The notes: a model not told the origin generated them from the sequence alone. 18,139 nucleotides of DNA from an uncultured Eubacteriales bacterium (GCA_900548615.1 URKW01000037.1:1-18139); one strand, 5' to 3'. Positions 1 to 7,541 are shown, numbered from the stretch's first letter. Made by a program: numbers and translations.

Positions 1-9
1 TACGACTAA

Positions 10-42
10 AACGCCAGCTCTCGCATAACGAGAACTGGCGTT
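10..42 (+). terminator. Possible intrinsic terminator hairpin of an upstream gene
   Basis: Arms 10-23 and 29-42 pair over 14 bp with a single imperfect position around a 5-nt loop, and are followed by the T-rich stretch TTCTTT. No gene is visible inside the window before it, so it would end a transcript entering from the left. The T-tract is short, so efficiency is uncertain. Confidence 0.45.
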
Positions 43-58
43 CTTTGACAGGCTGCCG

Positions 59-174
59 TGTTTTTTCGCCCATAAATGGGCGAAAAAACACTCTCTCCGC
101 GCAAAGTATTTTTTGCCACGCACATGTCGCGGCAAAAAATGATCCAAATTGTTCGCCGCCATAGCGGGCGGCGA
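59..174. repeat. Train of three palindromes, two flanked by T6/A6
   Basis: Three hairpins lie in series. Arms 59-73 and 76-90 form a perfect 15-bp inverted repeat. Arms 108-117 and 131-140 form a second with a short CG/CG inner helix. Arms 152-160 and 166-174 form a third. In the first two the outer arms are T6 on the left and A6 on the right, the reverse of a terminator on either strand. No coding frame with a ribosome site crosses the region. I cannot say whether this is a mobile palindromic repeat or part of a transcribed RNA. Confidence 0.55.
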
Positions 175-202
175 ATTCTGCGAAGCTTTTGTGCCAGACT
201 GG

Positions 203-234
203 GAGCCATCAAGTGCTGCTTGATGGCTCTTTTT
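203..234 (+). terminator. Intrinsic terminator
   Basis: A perfect 11-bp stem (203-213 with 219-229), a 5-nt loop and a run of five T form a clear rho-independent terminator reading rightwards. It closes whatever transcript covers positions 1-200. From 235 to the promoter at 377 I see no gene, no start codon with a plausible ribosome site and no further strong structure. Confidence 0.75.
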
Positions 235-376
235 CATCCCCCTTTGTGTGAATGCACAACAGGTGAGAGAATGCTTTGGAGGATATGACAAAATAATTCT
301 TGCGGCGAAACACACAAAAACGGTGGGTGATTGCTGTCGAATTTTCTTGCAAATGGCCGGAATGTAAAAAAGGGGG

Positions 377-405
377 TTGACAAATCCGGCGGAAAGCGTT
401 ACTAT
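377..405 (+). promoter_or_regulatory. Sigma-A promoter of the metQNI operon
   Basis: TTGACA at 377-382 and TACTAT at 400-405 are separated by exactly 17 nt. Transcription would start near 412, giving a leader of about 270 nt before metQ. Confidence 0.85.
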
Positions 406-460
406 GCCACCATCCAAGGCGGACACGCCATTGAGAACCGAGGAAAGGAGAAAATCAGTG

Positions 461-577
461 ATGAAGAAGCTGAGCGTGATGATGATGTCCATGGAGATGT
501 GCATGTGCAGCATGTGCATGTTTCGTCGCGCTCAAATTGGTCAACTGATTTTCCCTGACGGTAAGGCGTCCTGCTGA
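461..577 (+). CDS. Met/Cys-rich leader peptide of the methionine importer operon (38 aa)
   Basis: A 38-codon frame starts with ATG at 461, ten bases after the purine-rich ribosome site AGGAAAGGAG (441-450), and ends in TGA at 575-577. It holds nine Met in all: the start plus residues 7, 8, 9, 11, 13, 15, 18 and 20. Cys is at 14, 16, 19 and the final residue 38. The dense Met/Cys block covers codons 479-520, and the rest of the peptide is ordinary in composition. It sits between a consensus promoter and an intrinsic terminator, in front of a methionine transporter operon, which is the position of an attenuation leader peptide. The peptide product itself probably has no function; the act of translating it would be the signal. 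A GTG at 458 is a possible alternative start in the same frame. Confidence 0.72.
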   Translation: MKKLSVMMMSMEMCMCSMCMFRRAQIGQLIFPDGKASC

Positions 578-599
578 AACAGGATGAATAACAGTCATG

Positions 600-640
600 A
601 ACGGTGGAAGGTCGATTGACCTGCCGCCGTTTTATTTTTG
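600..640 (+). terminator. Intrinsic terminator inside the metQNI leader
   Basis: Arms 600-613 and 618-631 pair over 14 positions with one mismatch and one G-T wobble around the loop GATT, and run into TTTATTTTTG. It lies 45 nt before the metQ start and after a promoter, so it is a conditional terminator rather than the end of a gene. Confidence 0.85.
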
Positions 641-685
641 TTCTTCACCCAAAACCTACATTGATGAAAAAAGGAGACAAACATC

Positions 686-1594
686 ATGAAAAAGCACAAC
701 TACTTCGTGAAGCTGGCCGCGCTGGCACTGGCGCTGGTCCTGACCCTGAGCCTGACCGCCTGCGGCGGCAGCAACACCGACAACAGCGGCGACAACGCCG
801 GTGACGAGCAGAAGCCCGTCGTCAAGATCGCAGTTCCCAACGACACCACCAACGAGGCCCGCGCACTGCTGCTCCTGCAGGAGAACGGCATCATTAAGCT
901 GAAGGACGGCGTGGGCATCACCGCCACCAAGAACGACATCGAGGAAAATCCCTACAACGTTGAGATCGTCGAGGCCGAGGCCGCTCAGCTGCCCAACCAG
1001 CTGCAGGATGTGGACTACGCCGTCATCAACAGCAACTACGCCATCAGCGCCGGTCTGAACCCCGTGAATGACTCCCTGCTGATCGAGGGCAGCGCCTCCG
1101 CTTACGCCAACATCCTGACCGTGAAGGAAGGCAACGAGAATGAGCCCAAGATCCTGGCCCTGAAGGCCGCTCTGGAGAGCCAGCAGGTTGTTGATTTCAT
1201 CAACGAGACCTACAACGGTTCCGTGATCTCCGTGGTGGAGAACCCCACCGACGGCTATGACGCCACCGTGGATTACGACGCCCTGAACGGCGAGACCATC
1301 ACCATCGCTGCCACTCCCGCTCCCCACGCCGAGATCCTGGAGGTCGTCAAGACCATCCTGGCCGACAAGGGTATCACCCTGAACATCCAGGTCTTCAACG
1401 ACTACGTGCAGCCCAACACCGCTGTCGAGGACGGCGCTGTGGATGCCAACTACTTCCAGCACCTGCCCTATCTGGAGGACTTCAACGCCCAGAACGGCAC
1501 CCACATCGTGTCCATCTCCGCTGTCCACGTTGAGCCCATGGGCCTGTACGGCGGCAAGCAGACCACGCTGGACGCTGTGAGCGCCAGCAAGTAA
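686..1594 (+). CDS. metQ: Methionine ABC transporter, substrate-binding lipoprotein MetQ
   Basis: This 302-residue protein belongs to the NlpA/MetQ family and captures methionine outside the membrane for the MetNI importer. The N terminus is a lipoprotein signal: Lys-rich start, hydrophobic core at about residues 10-22, and lipobox LTAC with the lipidated Cys at 26, followed by a Gly/Ser/Asn/Asp linker. The mature part begins with KIAVPNDTTNEARALLLLQ, the typical opening of the NlpA fold. The length is slightly above the usual 270-280 residues because of the linker. The start ATG is set by AAAGGAG about 9 nt upstream. metN follows after 21 nt and metI overlaps it, giving one transcription unit. 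Expression is probably set by the attenuator between 412 and 640. Specificity for L-methionine is inferred from family and operon; related proteins bind D-methionine or methionine peptides. Confidence 0.92.
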   Translation: MKKHNYFVKLAALALALVLTLSLTACGGSNTDNSGDNAGDEQKPVVKIAVPNDTTNEARALLLLQENGIIKLKDGVGITATKNDIEENPYNVEIVEAEAAQLPNQLQDVDYAVINSNYAISAGLNPVNDSLLIEGSASAYANILTVKEGNENEPKILALKAALESQQVVDFINETYNGSVISVVENPTDGYDATVDYDALNGETITIAATPAPHAEILEVVKTILADKGITLNIQVFNDYVQPNTAVEDGAVDANYFQHLPYLEDFNAQNGTHIVSISAVHVEPMGLYGGKQTTLDAVSASK

Positions 1595-1615
1595 GGATTC
1601 AGGAGGGAGACGTCC

Positions 1616-2626
1616 ATGATCGAACTGAAACACGTCAGCAAGACGTTTGATTCCGGCTCCGCCGGAGGGGTAGACGCGCTCAAGGACGTCTCCCTTACCA
1701 TTGAGGATGGGGACATCTACGGCATCATCGGCATGTCCGGCGCGGGCAAGAGCACGCTGGTGCGGTGCATCAACCTGCTGGAGCGGCCCACAAGCGGCGA
1801 GATCGTGGTGAACGGCCAGCGGCTGGACACCATGACCCCCGCCCAGCTGCGTGAGGCCCGCCGGGGCATCACCATGATCTTCCAGCACTTCAACCTGCTG
1901 ATGCAGCGTACCTGTCTGAAGAACGTATGCTTCCCCATGGAGCTGGTGGGCGTGAAGAAGGCCGAGGCCGAGGAACGCGCTCGTCAGCTGCTGGAGCTGG
2001 TGGGCCTGCCTGACAAGGCGGACGCCTATCCCGCCCAGCTGTCCGGCGGCCAGCAGCAGCGTGTGGCTATCGCCCGCGCACTGGCCACCGATCCCAAGGT
2101 GCTGCTGTGTGACGAGGCCACCAGCGCCCTTGACCCCAACACCACCCGCCAGATTCTGGAGCTGATCCGGGATATCAACAAGAAGCTGGGCATCACCGTT
2201 GTCATCATTACCCACCAGATGAGCGTGGTAAAGGAAATTTGCAGCCATGTGGCCATTCTGGATGGCGGCGTGGTGGCGGAGTCCGGCATGGTGGGTACGG
2301 TGTTCGCCGCCCCTAAGTCCGCCGCGGGACGGCGGCTGGTGTTCCCCGGCGGCGCCGACGCGCAGGTGTACGATCCCGCCGAAGAGCGGCTGGTGCGTCT
2401 GGTGTTCAAGGACAGCAAGACCACCAGTACCCCCATGGTGGCCCGTCTGGCGGCAGAGGAGGGTATCTTCTGCAACGTCATCTCCGCCAGCACCCAGAGC
2501 CTGTCGGAGGAGGTCTACGGCACTATGATGCTGGGCATCCCCAGCGCTCACTTTGACCGTGCGGTCAAGTTCATTCAAACCATCGCCAACGTGCAGGTAG
2601 AGGAGGTCGACCACAATGTACAGTAA
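1616..2626 (+). CDS. metN: Methionine ABC transporter, ATP-binding protein MetN
   Basis: This 336-residue ATPase powers methionine import at the inner face of the membrane. Visible motifs in order are Walker A GMSGAGKST (39-47), the Q-loop Gln near 90, signature LSGGQQQR (142-149), Walker B VLLCDE (162-167) and the switch His at 200. The last 80 or so residues correspond to the C-terminal NIL domain (about 260-335), which in E. coli MetN binds methionine and inhibits transport allosterically. Full family length supports an intact gene. The ribosome site AGGAGGGAG precedes ATG 1616. The end overlaps the metI start by 11 nt, implying translational coupling. The presence of the NIL domain suggests feedback control of the protein on top of RNA-level control, an inference from the family. 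Confidence 0.94.
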   Translation: MIELKHVSKTFDSGSAGGVDALKDVSLTIEDGDIYGIIGMSGAGKSTLVRCINLLERPTSGEIVVNGQRLDTMTPAQLREARRGITMIFQHFNLLMQRTCLKNVCFPMELVGVKKAEAEERARQLLELVGLPDKADAYPAQLSGGQQQRVAIARALATDPKVLLCDEATSALDPNTTRQILELIRDINKKLGITVVIITHQMSVVKEICSHVAILDGGVVAESGMVGTVFAAPKSAAGRRLVFPGGADAQVYDPAEERLVRLVFKDSKTTSTPMVARLAAEEGIFCNVISASTQSLSEEVYGTMMLGIPSAHFDRAVKFIQTIANVQVEEVDHNVQ

Positions 2627-3314
2627 TCTGTTCAGCGCCCAGTCCGTTCAGGACTTGATGACGGTGCTGCCCTCTCTGCCTTACGCCATCTGGGAGACCT
2701 TCTACATGACCGTGCTCAGCACGGCCCTGTCTCTTGTCATCGGCCTGCCGCTGGGCGTGCTGCTGGTGGTGGGGGAGAAGGGCGGCGTTCTGCCGCTTCC
2801 GGGTTGGCTGCTGCAGGTGCTGAACGTCATCATCAACCTGCTGCGCTCCGTCCCGTTCCTGATCCTGATGATCATGGTGTTCCCCCTGTCCCGCCTGCTG
2901 ATCGGCACCACCATCGGCACCACGGCCACCATCGTTCCGCTGGTGGCGGCAGCATTCCCCTTTGTGGCCCGTCTGGTGGAGACCAGTCTCCGCGAGGTGG
3001 ACGGCAACATCATCGAAGCCGCCCAGAGTATGGGCGCCACCCCCATGCAGATCATCTGCAAGGTGATGATCCCGGAGAGCGTGCCCTCCCTGATCCAGAA
3101 CGTCACCATCGCCCTGACCACCATTCTGGGCTACTCCGCCATGAGCGGTATCATCGGCGGCGGCGGTCTGGGCAAGATCGCCATCGACTACGGCTACTAC
3201 CGCTATAAGTATCTGGTGATGCTGGTGGCCGTTGTGCTGCTGATTCTGCTGGTGCAGCTGTTCCAGACGATCGGCACCTGGCTCAGCAAGAAGTGCGACA
3301 AGCGGCTGAAGTAA
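2616..3314 (+). CDS. metI: Methionine ABC transporter, permease protein MetI
   Basis: This 232-residue membrane protein is the MetI permease, a dimer of which forms the methionine channel. About five hydrophobic segments are visible, starting at residues 25-52 and 66-90. The cytoplasmic coupling loop with the EAA motif (EAAQSMGATPMQIICKVMIP, from residue 134) docks on MetN. Length is typical (about 217-230). The start ATG lies within the metN frame, 11 nt before the metN stop, with AGGAGG a few bases upstream. The gene ends just before a strong bidirectional terminator, so the operon has three cistrons. Confidence 0.93.
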   Translation: MYSNLFSAQSVQDLMTVLPSLPYAIWETFYMTVLSTALSLVIGLPLGVLLVVGEKGGVLPLPGWLLQVLNVIINLLRSVPFLILMIMVFPLSRLLIGTTIGTTATIVPLVAAAFPFVARLVETSLREVDGNIIEAAQSMGATPMQIICKVMIPESVPSLIQNVTIALTTILGYSAMSGIIGGGGLGKIAIDYGYYRYKYLVMLVAVVLLILLVQLFQTIGTWLSKKCDKRLK

Positions 3315-3331
3315 ATTTACCTGTTCTGCAA

Positions 3332-3372
3332 AAAAAACCTCCGCATGGCCGATGGCCATGCGGAGGTTTTTT
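3332..3372. terminator. Bidirectional terminator between metI and the PhzF-family gene
   Basis: A perfect 19-bp inverted repeat (arms 3332-3350 and 3354-3372) with outer A6 and T6 tracts and a 3-nt loop works on both strands. It ends metQNI on the plus strand and the phosphate-symporter/PhzF operon on the minus strand. The minus-strand stop codon (3371-3373) lies in the outer T/A tract, so the hairpin follows that gene without any gap. Confidence 0.9.
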
Positions 3373-4228
3373 ATAGCTTGATATCGCAGCGCATGCTCAT
3401 GACGGCGCTGCCGCCGATGCGGACAGTCACCGTGCCGCCATCGTCATACAGACGGCTGCGGATCTGTGAGGGGCGGGGCATGTGCTCGCCTTGCACAAAG
3501 AGATTCTCCTCCTCCGGCCGCACCATGCCGTGAAGGTAGAGGTAGTAGGTCAGCGCACCGTTGCTGGTGCCGGTGGCGCACTCCTCCGGAATGTCGTAGA
3601 GGGGCGCGTAGTTGCTGCAATACGCGGTGCAGTCCTCGCCGCCGGGGCAGAACATGTGAACGCCGGTAACGTCATAGCGGCGGGACAGCTCCGTGACCGC
3701 CGCCTCGTTCTGCACTGCCTGCAGCAGCGTTTCGTGATCCCGGACAGGCATCATGATATCCGCAAGGCCGGTGGACACGATCCACGGCTCCAGACCGTCG
3801 GGTCGGTGGTCTACGGTCAGACCGTAGGCGTCGTACAGTTCGGGCCATTCCTCTGCCGTCAGCTTCCGGATCAGCTTCGGCGGCGCCATGTCCATCCACA
3901 CCGTGCCGCCGGACACGCCGATGTTCAGGTCGGACGCCTTGGTGTGGGCGATGTGGCTGCCGTCAGCAATCAGACCCTCCTGCCGCAGCAGGGCAAAGGA
4001 GGCGATGGTGGCGTGGCCGCACAGGTCGACCTCACCGGCGGGGGTGAAATACCGAAGCGTCACGCTGCCGTCGTCGTTGACGGTCACAAAGGCCGTCTCC
4101 GAATGCTTGAATTCCGCCGCGATCTGCTGCATCATCGCGTCGCTCAGCGGACGCTCCGGCAGGGCAACGCCCGCCTGATTGCCGCCGAACAGCTTCTCGG
4201 AAAAGGCGTCCATCACATAGGCTTTCAT
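3371..4228 (-). CDS. PhzF-family isomerase/epimerase-like protein
   Basis: This 285-residue protein has the two-lobed diaminopimelate-epimerase-like fold of the PhzC/PhzF family. Signs are the opening AYVMDAF with FGGNQAGV (14-21), the conserved acid in HSET (Glu44), RYFTPAGEVDLCGHAT (59-74) and, in the second lobe, EECATGTSNGALTYY. PhzF itself isomerises a phenazine precursor, but most family members lie outside phenazine clusters and have unknown substrates, and nothing phenazine-related is nearby here. The start is fixed by AAGGAGG a few bases upstream. It lies 15 nt after the Na/phosphate symporter gene on the same strand, so the two are probably cotranscribed. The exact reaction cannot be assigned. 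Confidence 0.85.
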   Translation of the reverse strand: MKAYVMDAFSEKLFGGNQAGVALPERPLSDAMMQQIAAEFKHSETAFVTVNDDGSVTLRYFTPAGEVDLCGHATIASFALLRQEGLIADGSHIAHTKASDLNIGVSGGTVWMDMAPPKLIRKLTAEEWPELYDAYGLTVDHRPDGLEPWIVSTGLADIMMPVRDHETLLQAVQNEAAVTELSRRYDVTGVHMFCPGGEDCTAYCSNYAPLYDIPEECATGTSNGALTYYLYLHGMVRPEEENLFVQGEHMPRPSQIRSRLYDDGGTVTVRIGGSAVMSMRCDIKL

Positions 4229-4243
4229 AGGGCAGGAGCCTCC

Positions 4244-6001
4244 TTAAAAGGTGTATTTTTTCTTGTATTCGTCATAGTACCGGGCGAAGGAAGCGTCCTT
4301 TATGGCCTTGACGCTGTTGAGATATTCGTGGGTGTCGAAGCTGTCGCTCTCCACCTCGATGACAGCCACGGCGATGTTGGAGCAGTGGTCGGCCACGCGC
4401 TCATAGTTGGTCAGCAGATCGTTGAACACAAAGCCCTGGTTCAGCGTGCAGACGCCCTGTTGGAGACGATCCACATGGTGGGATTTCATCTCGTCGCACA
4501 ATCCGTCGATGATCTCCTCCAGCGGCTCCACACGGGCGGCTAGCTGCAAGTTCCCCTCGATGAAGGCGTCCACAGAGATAGCCAGGATCTCCATCACAGC
4601 GCCCTCCAGCACCTCCAGCTCGTGCAGGGCGCTGGACGAGAACTCGATCTTCTTCTCATCGATCTCCTGACACACGTCCGCCACGTTGCAGGCGTGGTCG
4701 GAGATACGCTCGAAGTCGGAGATGGTGTGGAGGTATTTGGCCACCTCCTCCGTCTGCTCCGGAGACAGAGAGCGGGCCGTCAGCTTCATCAGATACGTGC
4801 CAAGCTTGTCCTCATAGCGGTCGATCAGCTGCTCCGTCTCGTCCACCTGCTCATAGCCCTTGTCGCTGTAAGCGCCGCGCAGACCCATGGCGTGCAGCAG
4901 GTTGCCCCGCGCCTTTTCCGCCATGGAGTCCGTGACCAGACGGCTCTGCTCGATGGCCAGCGCCGGGTGCTGGAGGAAGCGCTCCTCCAGACGATCCATG
5001 TCGTGCTGTGCCATCAGTTCGCCGCCCTTGTCGGGGATCAGCCAGACCACCAGCTTTTCCAGCAGGGGAATGGCGGGGGTCAGGACGATGATGGTAGCCA
5101 GACGGAACAGGGTATTCATCAGCGCCACGGTGACGGTGGTCATGGTGACGGTCATAAAGGTAAAGTGGAAGATAGCGTTGGCGGTATAGAACACCAGCGC
5201 CCAGATGGCCGCGCCCAGCACGTCGATCAGCAGGTACACAAAGGCGGTGCGCTTGCCGCTGATATTGGCGCCCAGCGCCGACAGCAGCACGGGCACAGCG
5301 GCGCCGATGGCGATACCCATGGTGATGGGCAGAGCAATCTCGAAGGTGATGGCGCCGGTGCCGGACAGCACCTGCAGAATACCCACGGCGGCGCTGGCGC
5401 TTTGCAGTACGCTAGTGAACACCAGACCCACCAGAATACCCAGCAGGGGGTTGGAGAACTTGGTGAGGATATCGATGAAGGCCTGACTCTCCTTCAGGGG
5501 AGCCACCGCGCCGGACATGGCAGTCATGCCGTACATCAGCACCGCAAAGCCCAGCAGGATATTGCCCAGATGCTTGCGGGTGGGCTTGCCCTTTACCATC
5601 CGCAGCAGAATACCCACAATGGCGAACAGTCCCGTCAGCGTGGCGGTGGACAGCAGATCCACCCAGCCGCTGCCGCCGGACAGGCTGTTCAGGCACAGGA
5701 TCCAGCCGGTGACGCTGGTGCCCAGAATGGCGCCCATGATGACGCCGATGGCCTGCCGCACCTTCATCATGCCAGAGTTGACGAAGCCCACCACCATCAC
5801 GGAGGTGGCGGAGGAGGACTGAATGACGGCGGTAACGGCGGTGCCCAGCAGCACGCCCTTCAGCGGCGTGCCCGACAGCTTATAGAGCACCAGCTCCAAC
5901 TTGCTGCCGGCCACCTTTTTCAGATTGTCGCCCATGACGGCCATGCCGTATAAAAACAGCGCAATGCCGCCCAGCAGCGATATGACGTCCGCAATGCCCA
6001 T
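4244..6001 (-). CDS. Na+/phosphate cotransporter family protein with C-terminal PhoU-like domain
   Basis: The 585-residue protein joins a NptA/YjbB-type sodium-phosphate transport domain to a PhoU-like cytoplasmic tail. The membrane part carries the family's inverted-repeat signatures QSSSATS (61-67) and QSASA (200-204), with roughly eight hydrophobic segments up to about residue 320. The soluble tail (about 330-560) is helical and acidic, with two repeats resembling PhoU. It likely moves phosphate with sodium, and the tail may sense phosphate state. A TTG at 6005-6007 would add two residues but sits only 1 nt from GGGGGAG; the ATG at 5999-6001 has a 7-nt gap and is preferred. It is the first gene of a two-gene operon with the PhzF-family gene. 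Confidence 0.88.
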   Translation of the reverse strand: MGIADVISLLGGIALFLYGMAVMGDNLKKVAGSKLELVLYKLSGTPLKGVLLGTAVTAVIQSSSATSVMVVGFVNSGMMKVRQAIGVIMGAILGTSVTGWILCLNSLSGGSGWVDLLSTATLTGLFAIVGILLRMVKGKPTRKHLGNILLGFAVLMYGMTAMSGAVAPLKESQAFIDILTKFSNPLLGILVGLVFTSVLQSASAAVGILQVLSGTGAITFEIALPITMGIAIGAAVPVLLSALGANISGKRTAFVYLLIDVLGAAIWALVFYTANAIFHFTFMTVTMTTVTVALMNTLFRLATIIVLTPAIPLLEKLVVWLIPDKGGELMAQHDMDRLEERFLQHPALAIEQSRLVTDSMAEKARGNLLHAMGLRGAYSDKGYEQVDETEQLIDRYEDKLGTYLMKLTARSLSPEQTEEVAKYLHTISDFERISDHACNVADVCQEIDEKKIEFSSSALHELEVLEGAVMEILAISVDAFIEGNLQLAARVEPLEEIIDGLCDEMKSHHVDRLQQGVCTLNQGFVFNDLLTNYERVADHCSNIAVAVIEVESDSFDTHEYLNSVKAIKDASFARYYDEYKKKYTF

Positions 6002-6039
6002 GCCCAAACTCCCCCATGTTACAATTAGGATACAGTATC

Positions 6040-6068
6040 AGTATACATGACCGCCGGTGGTTTGACAA
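6040..6068 (-). promoter_or_regulatory. Sigma-A promoter of the Na/phosphate symporter operon
   Basis: On the minus strand TTGTCA (6063-6068) and TATACT (6040-6045) are 17 nt apart. Transcription would start near 6033, about 30 nt before the start codon, leaving no room for a large regulatory leader. Confidence 0.8.
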
Positions 6069-6138
6069 GCTTTGTTATTTTTTCTACATAGATTCTGCCC
6101 AATAGTTTAATATAGTATCATCTTAACGAAAACCGTAT

Positions 6139-6167
6139 TTGACAGAAGCTGTTTTTTTCGTTATAAT
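6139..6167 (+). promoter_or_regulatory. Consensus sigma-A promoter of the MATE transporter
   Basis: TTGACA (6139-6144) and TATAAT (6162-6167) are both perfect consensus hexamers with a 17-nt spacer that contains a T7 run. Start near 6174. It is divergent from the symporter promoter, with about 70 AT-rich bases between them. Confidence 0.88.
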
Positions 6168-6221
6168 AGAAAAAATACCCCTTTGTACGCTGAGGGAGGA
6201 AAGTGAGGAGTACGATCTAAA

Positions 6222-7541
6222 ATGCTCAATGAGCGCAGTCTGGTTTCACAATTCTTACATTTTGTGGCCGCCACGGTGGCCTCGCTGATGGTGTTCAGCC
6301 TGTATTCCATTGTGGATGGGCTGTTCGTGGCCAAGGGCGTGGGCGAATACGCTATGGCGGCGGTGAATCTGGCGGTGCCGTTCACCAATGTGCTGTTCTC
6401 CATCGGCATCATCTTTGCCGTGGGCACCAGTACCATCATCGCCATCTATCTGGGACAGGGACAGGGGGAAAAGGCCAACAGCCTGTTCTCCCAGAACACC
6501 GTGTTGCTGACGTGTATCGGCCTGACCATTACGGTGCTGGTGTTCCTGTTTCTGGAGCCGTTTGCCGTACTGCTGGGCGCGAAAGGCGTCACGTACCAAT
6601 ACACCATCGACTATCTGCAGGGTCTGGCGCCCTTTGCGGTGTGCTTCATTGCGTCCTACAACATGGAGGTGCTCATCAAGACCGACGGCTATCCCCGCAT
6701 TGCCATCCTGACGGTCATCACCGGGTGCCTGACCAACTGCGTGCTGGACTATGTGGCCATTTTCCTGCTGGACTGGGGCGTGTGGGGCGCGGCGTTCGCC
6801 ACGGGCCTGTCCCAGCTGCTGACCTGCGTGATCTATCTGCGGCACTTCCTGCGGGGCCACAATACCTTCCACTTTGTGAAGTTCAAAATGGACTGGCGCA
6901 TCTACAAGCGGCTGCTGCCCATCGGCGTGGCCGACGGCGTGACGGAGCTGTGCAACGGCGTGATGATCTTCCTGTTCAACCGTGTGATCCTGCGGTGCCT
7001 GGGGGACGACGGACTGGTGAGCTACTCCATCATTGCCTACGTGAACACGCTGATCGTCAACACCATGCTGGGTATCTCACAGGGCAGTCAGCCGCTGGTC
7101 AGCTACCACTACGGCAAGGACGACACGGCGGGCTACCGGAAGCTGCTGAGATACGGCTTCACGGCGGTGGCGGCCATGACGGCGGTGATCTTCGCCGGGG
7201 TCATGCTCTTCGCGCCGCAGATCGCCGGCATATTCGTGGACGCGGAGAAGCCGTGGCTGGTAGCGGACACTGCGGGTGCTTTGCGGCGATACGGTCTGTG
7301 CTATCTGCTGTTGGGCAGCAATATTCTGATGGGCGGCTTCCTTACCGCTGTGGAGCGGCCTGTCGGCGCTATCTGCATCTCCGTGGGCCGGGGACTGGCG
7401 TTTCAGGCCACTGCGCTGCTGGCGCTGGCCTTCACCGTGGGCGGCAGCGCCATCTGGTACGCGCCGCTGATCTCCGAGGCGGTCTGCGCGGGTATGGCCG
7501 TGTGGTTCCTGCTGCGGTTCCTGAAGCGCGGAAAAGCATAA
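6222..7541 (+). CDS. MATE family efflux transporter
   Basis: A 439-residue membrane protein of the multidrug and toxin extrusion family, which exports organic cations or drugs in exchange for Na+ or H+. The two-lobed, twelve-helix pattern is visible: hydrophobic segments begin at about residues 10, 45 and 90 in the first half and recur after residue 235. The features SLYSIVDGLFVAKGVGEYAMAAVNLAVP near the start and GISQGSQPLVSYHYG in the second half are typical of the MepA-like branch. ATG 6222 follows GAGGAG by 11 nt; upstream codons in the frame are closed by a stop. It is a single-gene unit between a consensus promoter and a terminator. The substrate cannot be told from sequence. Confidence 0.9.
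   Translation: MLNERSLVSQFLHFVAATVASLMVFSLYSIVDGLFVAKGVGEYAMAAVNLAVPFTNVLFSIGIIFAVGTSTIIAIYLGQGQGEKANSLFSQNTVLLTCIGLTITVLVFLFLEPFAVLLGAKGVTYQYTIDYLQGLAPFAVCFIASYNMEVLIKTDGYPRIAILTVITGCLTNCVLDYVAIFLLDWGVWGAAFATGLSQLLTCVIYLRHFLRGHNTFHFVKFKMDWRIYKRLLPIGVADGVTELCNGVMIFLFNRVILRCLGDDGLVSYSIIAYVNTLIVNTMLGISQGSQPLVSYHYGKDDTAGYRKLLRYGFTAVAAMTAVIFAGVMLFAPQIAGIFVDAEKPWLVADTAGALRRYGLCYLLLGSNILMGGFLTAVERPVGAICISVGRGLAFQATALLALAFTVGGSAIWYAPLISEAVCAGMAVWFLLRFLKRGKA

Larger units (their letters stand above)
412..640 (+). promoter_or_regulatory. Putative ribosome-dependent attenuator of metQNI
   Basis: The leader contains a Met/Cys-rich peptide gene and three competing helices. Segment 450-459, between the leader Shine-Dalgarno and start codon, pairs perfectly over 10 bp with 544-553 (helix 1:2). 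Segment 539-554 pairs with 606-621 over 15 of 16 positions, three of them G-T wobbles (helix 2:3, antiterminator). Segment 606-621 is also the left arm, loop and part of the right arm of the terminator at 600-640 (helix 3:4), so 2:3 and 3:4 exclude each other. By analogy with amino-acid leader attenuators, a ribosome delayed at the Met/Cys codons (479-520) leaves 539 onward free and favours read-through, while a ribosome that finishes at the stop (575-577) covers 539-554 and allows termination. Segment 1 lies upstream of the control codons, unlike the trp/his arrangement, so helix 1:2 may mainly act when the leader is untranslated. No SAM riboswitch or T-box motif was recognised. Confidence 0.7.

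Noticed and set aside
461..577. Leader frame as a functional Cys-rich metal-binding peptide
   Set aside because: The Met/Cys codons are positioned relative to the RNA switch and the tail is ordinary; a regulatory leader explains it better, though a peptide role is not excluded.
412..640. SAM riboswitch or T-box in the metQ leader
   Set aside because: No T-box AGGGTGG core and no SAM-I-like core were recognised; the pairing scheme and leader peptide explain the terminator better. A covariance search would settle it.
656..2614. Long minus-strand open frame (652 codons) opposite metQ and metN
   Set aside because: It is the antisense shadow of two clear genes, rich in His, Gln, Gly and Val from reversed GC-rich codons, with no recognisable domain or ribosome site.
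4622..5953. Plus-strand open frame opposite the Na/phosphate symporter
   Set aside because: His/Gln/Gly-rich shadow composition; the opposite strand encodes a full-length transporter with conserved motifs.
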